Shown here piece by piece: positions 6,241 through 9,401 of a stretch of 9,401 nucleotides of DNA. The notes beneath the pieces were generated by a model. It saw only the letters and a list, made by a program, of their open reading frames with translations, was not told the DNA's origin and did no database searches. The translations under genes were made by a program, and so were the position numbers. Numbering within the stretch: the first letter of the stretch is position 1; each line of letters starts with the position of its first letter. The DNA is from an uncultured Clostridia bacterium. Lineage in GTDB: Bacteria > Bacillota > Clostridia > Christensenellales > Borkfalkiaceae. Where the stretch lies: NCBI GenBank assembly GCA_944369635.1, contig CALVXL010000067.1, positions 1-9,401 on the forward strand, written 5' to 3'.

Positions 6241-6981
6241 TTATTCTTCTTCGTCTTCTTCGGGCAGATCGACGTTGTGATACACGTCCTGCACGTCGTC
6301 GAGATCTTCCAGCGCGTCCACGAGCTTACGGAATTTTTCGGCGTTTTCGCCCTCGAAAGTGATCTTGCTTTGCGGAATCATTTCGATGGACGCTTCAAAG
6401 AAAGAAAGCCCCTTGTCTTCGAGATATTTTCTCACCGCCGAGAAATTCTGCACCGACGTATATACGGTGAACGCGTCGTCTTCGGTAACGACGTCGTCCG
6501 CACCCGCTTCGATGGCGTATTCCATCACTACGTCCTCGTCGAGCCCGACTTTTCTTTCCACCACGATGACGCCCTTATTATCGAAAAGGTAGGAAACGCA
6601 CCCCGTATTGCCGAGCGAACCGCCGTGCTTTTTCATGACCGTTCTTACATAATCGACCGTTCTGTTTTTGTTGTCGGTAAGCGCGCTGATGATGAGTGCG
6701 CTGCCGTTGGGGCCGTACCCTTCGTAAGTGAGTTCCTCGTAGTTGGCGGAAGAAAGTTCCCCCGCCGCCTTGGCGATGCATTTTTTGATGTTGTCGTTCG
6801 GCATGTTGAACGAACGGGCTTTCGCGATGACGTCCGCCAGCTTGCTGTTGGTGCTGGGATCCGCGCCCGCTTTCGCCGCAACGGCGAGCTCTCTGCCGAG
6901 TTTGGTGAATATTTTGCCTCTTTGCGCGTCGATCTTCGCCTTTTTATTGGCTATATTCGCAGAATGAGAATGTCCGGACAT
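6241..6981 (-). CDS. yebC: YebC/TACO1 family translation factor
   Basis: Family members were long annotated as transcriptional regulators; more recent work links them to relief of ribosome stalling at difficult sequences such as proline runs. The protein has 246 residues, the standard length. The N-terminus, GHSxxANI, KKAKIDAQRGKIFTKLGREL (about 3-32), is the YebC type I signature, although the usual GHSKW tryptophan position is Ser in GHSHS. Also typical are PNDNIKKCIAKA (61-72), YEGYGPNGSALII (86-98), TDNKNRT (102-108) and HGGSLGNTGCVSYLF (119-133). The C-terminus is acidic (DLPEEDEEE). The ATG at 6979-6981 has AAGGAG 8 nt upstream. It follows the methyltransferase gene by 58 bp with no convincing promoter, so co-transcription is likely. 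In many bacteria yebC directly precedes ruvC; here a protease gene lies between. Confidence 0.95.
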   Translation of the reverse strand: MSGHSHSANIANKKAKIDAQRGKIFTKLGRELAVAAKAGADPSTNSKLADVIAKARSFNMPNDNIKKCIAKAAGELSSANYEELTYEGYGPNGSALIISALTDNKNRTVDYVRTVMKKHGGSLGNTGCVSYLFDNKGVIVVERKVGLDEDVVMEYAIEAGADDVVTEDDAFTVYTSVQNFSAVRKYLEDKGLSFFEASIEMIPQSKITFEGENAEKFRKLVDALEDLDDVQDVYHNVDLPEEDEEE

Positions 6982-7039
6982 ATATTTTTCTCCTTATATC
7001 AGATTACTTTTATTGCAAAACCGCTTGAAACGCTTGCGC

Positions 7040-7759
7040 TCAGAACCGTCCGAGGGCGTACATGACGATGCCCGCCGCCCCCGCGACGTTTAAACTTTCG
7101 CTGGATTTTTCCATCGGCACGGAAACGATTTTTTCCGCGGCCGAAAGAACTTTTTCCGAAAGCCCGTCCGCCTCGCCGCCGAGCGCGACGCACACGTCTT
7201 TTTTTTCGACGCCGAACACGTTTTCGCCGCCCATATCCGCCGCATAGACGGGAAGCGTGACGTACTTTTCAAAATCTTCCGTTTCGTAAATCTTCACGCC
7301 GAAAATGCCGCTCATGCTGGCGCGCACGGCCTTGGGATTGAAGGGATCCGCGCAGTCTTTCAGATAGATCTGTTTATATCCCGCCGCTGCCGCCGTGCGG
7401 ATAATGGTGCCGAGATTGCCGGGATCGCGCACCCCGTCCAGAAGCAGACACCTGCCCGCGCTTGTTTCGGGAGCGGTATCGGGGCGGCGCACCACCGCAA
7501 GTACCCCTTCGGGATTTCTTTCCTCGCTGACGGAGGCAAAAACGCTCTCGGAAACGGCGATCTTTTCGCCCTGAAAACCAATCTTTTCGAGCGCGCTCTC
7601 CGTGCCGAAGAGATACAGAATGTCCCGTCCGTTTGCCGCCGCTTCGCGCACGGGCTTTATGCCTTCGAGCAAAAAGGCGTTTTCCTCCGCGCGGTATTTC
7701 TTTTGCAGAAGCCTGCGCACACTCTTTACTTTTTCGTTGGAAGTGGAGGTGATAACCAT
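7040..7759 (-). CDS. SpoU/TrmH-family RNA 2'-O-methyltransferase
   Basis: Knotted (SPOUT) methyltransferase that uses S-adenosylmethionine to methylate a ribose 2'-OH in rRNA or tRNA. The 239 residues split into an N-terminal substrate-binding domain (about 1-95, with FLLEGIKPVREA) and a C-terminal knot domain. The three SpoU motifs are clear: motif 1 DPGNLGTIIRTAAAAG (112-127) with Arg121 at the catalytic position, motif 2 ALGGEADGL (192-200), and motif 3 SVPMEKSSESLNVAGAAG (213-230). The ATG at 7757-7759 has GGGAG 8 nt upstream. It lies after rplT, a common place for this family in Clostridia, which favours an rRNA target of the RlmB/YsgA kind. The exact nucleotide cannot be read from sequence, so no gene name is given. 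A terminator separates it from rplT; no clear promoter of its own was found. Confidence 0.92.
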   Translation of the reverse strand: MVITSTSNEKVKSVRRLLQKKYRAEENAFLLEGIKPVREAAANGRDILYLFGTESALEKIGFQGEKIAVSESVFASVSEERNPEGVLAVVRRPDTAPETSAGRCLLLDGVRDPGNLGTIIRTAAAAGYKQIYLKDCADPFNPKAVRASMSGIFGVKIYETEDFEKYVTLPVYAADMGGENVFGVEKKDVCVALGGEADGLSEKVLSAAEKIVSVPMEKSSESLNVAGAAGIVMYALGRF

Positions 7760-7875
7760 TTGTTCGCTCCCTGCAAAACCGCCCGACTGCGGTATAAGAT
7801 CCGCTCGGCAAATTCTGCCTGTTTTTTGCGCGCCCGCCGAAAAAGGAAAGCGCGCCGCGGTTTCGGTATTACCCT

Positions 7876-7905
7876 AAAAAGAGCTTACGTCCGTAAGCTC
7901 TTTTT
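7876..7905 (-). terminator. Intrinsic terminator of the infC-rpmI-rplT operon
   Basis: GAGCTTACG (7881-7889) and CGTAAGCTC (7892-7900) form the stem, extended by A5/T5 flanks. The centre gives an effective loop of 4 nt. On the minus strand the stem ends in TTTTT followed by AGGG, a short U-tract that could allow some read-through into the methyltransferase gene. It starts 6 nt after the rplT stop. The plus-strand tail is also T-rich, but no plus-strand gene precedes it. Confidence 0.85.
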
Positions 7906-7911
7906 TGTTTG

Positions 7912-8268
7912 TTATTTGTTTAAGCAAGCTTTCGCTTTTTCGCAGATGGCGGTAAAGGAAGCCGCGTCGTTTACGGCAATGTCCGCAAGCATTTTTCTGT
8001 TGAGTTCGACGCCCGCGTTCTTCAGACCGAACATCAGCTTGCTATATGAAAGTCCGTTCATTCTCGCGGCGGCGTTGATACGCGCGATCCACAGCTGACG
8101 GAAATCTCTCTTTTTGAGCTTTCTGCCGATATAAGCATATTTCTGCGACTTCATGACCGCCTGACGGGCCACTCTGTATCTTTTAGATCTGCCGCCGAAA
8201 TAACCCTTTGCAAGTTTCAATATTTTTCTACGCTTTTTAACCGCGTTTACGCCTCTTTTGATACGCAT
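7912..8268 (-). CDS. rplT: 50S ribosomal protein L20
   Basis: Early-assembling 23S rRNA-binding protein. In Firmicutes it also represses its own operon by binding the infC leader RNA. The 118-residue length is normal. The basic N-terminal extension (RIKRGVNAVKKRRKILKLAKG, about 2-22), GRSKRYRVARQAVMKSQKYAY (26-46) and RDFRQLWIARINAAARMNGLSYSKLM (54-79) are the family signature. The ATG at 8266-8268 follows AGGAGG with 7 nt spacing, a near-ideal ribosome site. It is the last gene of the operon, 24 bp after rpmI. Confidence 0.98.
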   Translation of the reverse strand: MRIKRGVNAVKKRRKILKLAKGYFGGRSKRYRVARQAVMKSQKYAYIGRKLKKRDFRQLWIARINAAARMNGLSYSKLMFGLKNAGVELNRKMLADIAVNDAASFTAICEKAKACLNK

Positions 8269-8292
8269 GACAATTCCTCCTACTCTTTCGCC

Positions 8293-8490
8293 TTACTTGT
8301 TATAAATCAAGGTCTTAATCGTCTTTTCCTGTCCCTTGTCGACGTAAGCGCCCTGTCTTAAACTGTTCTTTCTCTTTCTGTCTTTTTTAGTCAAAATGTG
8401 ATTTTTGCCCGAATGCGCTCTTTTGACTTTACCGCTGGCGGTAACTTTAAAACGCTTTTTCGCAGCACTTTTGGTCTTCATTTTCGGCAT
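8293..8490 (-). CDS. rpmI: 50S ribosomal protein L35
   Basis: Small basic 50S protein of 65 residues, the usual size. The N-terminal PKMKTKSAAKKRFKVTASGK and the GKNHILTKK segment (28-36) identify it. The ATG at 8488-8490 has a GGGAGGG site about 8 nt upstream. It lies between infC and rplT, the conserved order. The 87-bp gap before it contains an inverted repeat that may influence its translation. Confidence 0.97.
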   Translation of the reverse strand: MPKMKTKSAAKKRFKVTASGKVKRAHSGKNHILTKKDRKRKNSLRQGAYVDKGQEKTIKTLIYNK

Positions 8491-8515
8491 AATTCAGCCC
8501 TCCCGTAATTTTTCT

Positions 8516-8553
8516 ATTATCGGAAACCGCCGCGCCCGCGACGGCAAGATAAT
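8516..8553 (-). repeat. Inverted repeat in the infC-rpmI intercistronic gap
   Basis: ATTATC (8516-8521) and GATAAT (8548-8553) are perfect inverted repeats, and inside them GCCG (8529-8532) can pair with CGGC (8542-8545). This predicts a GC-rich hairpin about 10 nt upstream of the rpmI ribosome site. No T-tract follows on the minus strand, so it is not an intrinsic terminator. It may be an RNA processing or translational control element, or a chance structure. Confidence 0.4.
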
Positions 8554-8577
8554 CTTTTTCTCGTCCTTCTTTTCCGC

Positions 8578-9090
8578 TTACGCTTTGACGGGCGCGAGCA
8601 TCATCCAGATGCTTCTGCCTTCCGTAAGGGGACGTTTTTCCATAACGCCGCAATCCTTTACCAGTTCGAAAAACCTGTTCATCACCTCGATGCCCAAATT
8701 GGCGTGCGCGTTCTGACGGCCTTTCATGCGGATGGAAACTTTCACCTTGTTTCCGCTTGTAAGAAATTTCTGCGCCTGTTTCGCCTTGACGTTCAAATCG
8801 CCGACGTCGATGGTCATGGACAGCCACACTTCCTTGATCTCCACAAGCTTTTGATTGCGCTTCGCTTCCTTTTCCTTTTTCGCGAGCTCGAAAACATATT
8901 TGCCGTAATTCATGATCTTGCATACGGGGGGATTTGCGTTGGGCGAGATCTTGACCAGATCGAGTTCCCTTTCCTCCGCGGTTTCAAGCGCCTGTCTGAT
9001 AGGCACGATCCCCAGCTGTTCGCCGTTTTCGTCGATCAGCCTGACTTCCCTGTCTTTGATGTTTTCGTTGATCTGATGTTGTTCTTTGAT
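8578..9090 (-). CDS. infC: Translation initiation factor IF-3 (AUC start)
   Basis: Binds the 30S subunit, prevents premature 50S joining and checks start-codon pairing. With ATC at 9088-9090 as start the protein has 170 residues, the normal size. The N-domain begins MKEQHQINENIKDREVRL and contains ISPNANPPVCKIMNYGKY (48-65). A lysine-rich linker (about 70-85) leads to the C-domain with LNVKAKQAQKFL (99-110), KVKVSIRMKGR (115-125) and the end at APVKA. The frame is open further upstream to ATGs at 9169-9171 and 9373-9375, but the first lies in the attenuator hairpin without a ribosome site and the second is upstream of the promoter. AAAGAGG (9106-9100) is 9 nt before the ATC, and no Met follows until about residue 60. 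Rare AUU/AUC starts on infC are known in other bacteria and make IF-3 limit its own synthesis. Confidence 0.93.
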   Translation of the reverse strand: MKEQHQINENIKDREVRLIDENGEQLGIVPIRQALETAEERELDLVKISPNANPPVCKIMNYGKYVFELAKKEKEAKRNQKLVEIKEVWLSMTIDVGDLNVKAKQAQKFLTSGNKVKVSIRMKGRQNAHANLGIEVMNRFFELVKDCGVMEKRPLTEGRSIWMMLAPVKA

Positions 9091-9099
9091 AGCTTTATA

Positions 9100-9106
9100 C
9101 CTCTTT
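9100..9106 (-). promoter_or_regulatory. Ribosome binding site that fixes the infC AUC start
   Basis: AAAGAGG on the minus strand ends 9 nt before ATC (9090-9088). No ATG, GTG or TTG in the infC frame lies at a usable distance from it, which decides the start in favour of ATC. A short hairpin, GAGCGG-TT-CCGCTC (9114-9127), sits just upstream and followed by an A-tract may keep the site exposed. Confidence 0.8.
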
Positions 9107-9138
9107 ATTTTTTGAGCGGAACCGCTCCTTTTCACAAC

Positions 9139-9167
9139 AAAAAAAGCCGCTTTGAAACCGAAGCGAC
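9139..9167 (-). terminator. Attenuator terminator in the infC leader
   Basis: GTCGCTT (9167-9161) pairs with AAGCGGC (9152-9146) over 7 bp including one G-U, with an 8-nt loop, and is followed by seven T (9145-9139). It lies within the transcribed leader, about 50 nt before the infC start, so it acts as a conditional terminator and not the end of an upstream gene. A segment GCTTTG early in the leader (9244-9239) complements CAAAGC (9154-9149), which overlaps the 3' arm, and could act as antiterminator. Confidence 0.75.
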
Positions 9168-9283
9168 CCATGCATACAGAAAAGTATATAAACGGCAAAA
9201 TGCCGGATATATCCTGAAAAGTATCGAGCACGTATAGGCAAAGCCGCACGGCGAGAAGGGTAACTTCTTCTTCAAGCTTATTT

Positions 9284-9312
9284 ATATTAACAAAAAAAAG
9301 CCGCCTTGTCAA
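9284..9312 (-). promoter_or_regulatory. Promoter of the infC-rpmI-rplT operon
   Basis: On the minus strand a perfect TTGACA (9312-9307) and TAATAT (9289-9284) are separated by 17 bp, predicting a start near 9277. The spacer includes an eight-T run. The sequence upstream to 9401 is A/T-rich and contains no gene. It has a GGGCCC core followed by TTTTTT at about 9355-9371, which looks like half of a terminator but lacks a visible partner arm in the window. Confidence 0.88.
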
Positions 9313-9401
9313 CGGTTTTTCAGCGGTTTTATATATTTTTTCGCATAAATTATGATAAAAAACCGGGCCCCGCAAACAATAATTACGTTTTTTTAAATTT
9401 A

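Larger units (their letters stand above)
9091..9278 (-). promoter_or_regulatory. L20-type 5' leader of infC-rpmI-rplT
   Basis: The leader is about 187 nt from the predicted transcription start to the infC AUC. It holds several stems: AGAAG/CTTCT near the 5' end, GCC/GGC, CGGCA-TTT-TGCCG, the attenuator hairpin with T7, and GAGCGG/CCGCTC just before the ribosome site. In Bacillus the equivalent operon is controlled by L20 binding a leader like this and promoting termination. I assign the type from gene context and the attenuator; I could not run a covariance model, and the L20-binding fold itself was not verified. Confidence 0.7.

Noticed and set aside
7760..7875. Separate promoter for the methyltransferase-yebC unit
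   Set aside because: TTATAC-like boxes exist near 7790-7800, but no -35 partner at 16-18 bp could be found. Read-through of the rplT terminator is equally likely.
9355..9371. Terminator of an upstream gene at the right window edge (GGGCCC core then TTTTTT)
   Set aside because: The core is a self-palindrome with no loop, and no second arm is present up to 9401.
9091..9375. Reading infC as a 265-residue protein from the ATG at 9373-9375
   Set aside because: The promoter and attenuator lie inside that extension, and IF-3 homology begins only at the AUC.

Overview
All recognisable genes in this window lie on the minus strand, so transcription runs from high to low coordinates. The mix suggests a Clostridia-type Firmicute: AGGAGG-like ribosome binding sites, consensus sigma-A-type promoters, intrinsic terminators, an L20-type attenuated leader before infC-rpmI-rplT, and a ruvC-ruvA-ruvB-queA-tgt cluster. 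Having ruvC rather than only RecU argues against Bacillus. Assignment below class level is not possible by eye.

Layout in transcription order. (1) 9401-7876: a strong promoter, a leader of about 187 nt with an internal terminator, then infC (AUC start), rpmI and rplT, closed by a terminator. (2) 7759-6055: a SpoU/TrmH-family RNA 2'-O-methyltransferase and yebC, closed by one or two intrinsic terminators. (3) 6225-5918: an intergenic stretch full of inverted repeats, possibly holding a small RNA, plus the promoter of the next gene. (4) 5917-4512: a single-gene unit for an HtrA-like secreted lipoprotein protease with a PDZ-like tail and its own terminator. (5) 4352-3: a consensus promoter driving the tightly packed ruvC-ruvA-ruvB-queA-tgt operon. 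The last gene ends two bases inside the window edge.

The genes are mainly housekeeping. Units 1 and 2 serve translation: initiation, 50S assembly, RNA modification and relief of ribosome stalling. Unit 5 combines Holliday-junction processing (RuvABC) with queuosine tRNA modification (Tgt, QueA). The protease is the accessory element and separates yebC from ruvC, which are neighbours in many bacteria.

I found no clear new multi-gene system, transposon, CRISPR array, tRNA or rRNA. The points most worth checking are the hairpin-rich intergenic region with a possible small RNA, the calcium-loop-bearing lipoprotein protease, and the infC leader with its AUC start.
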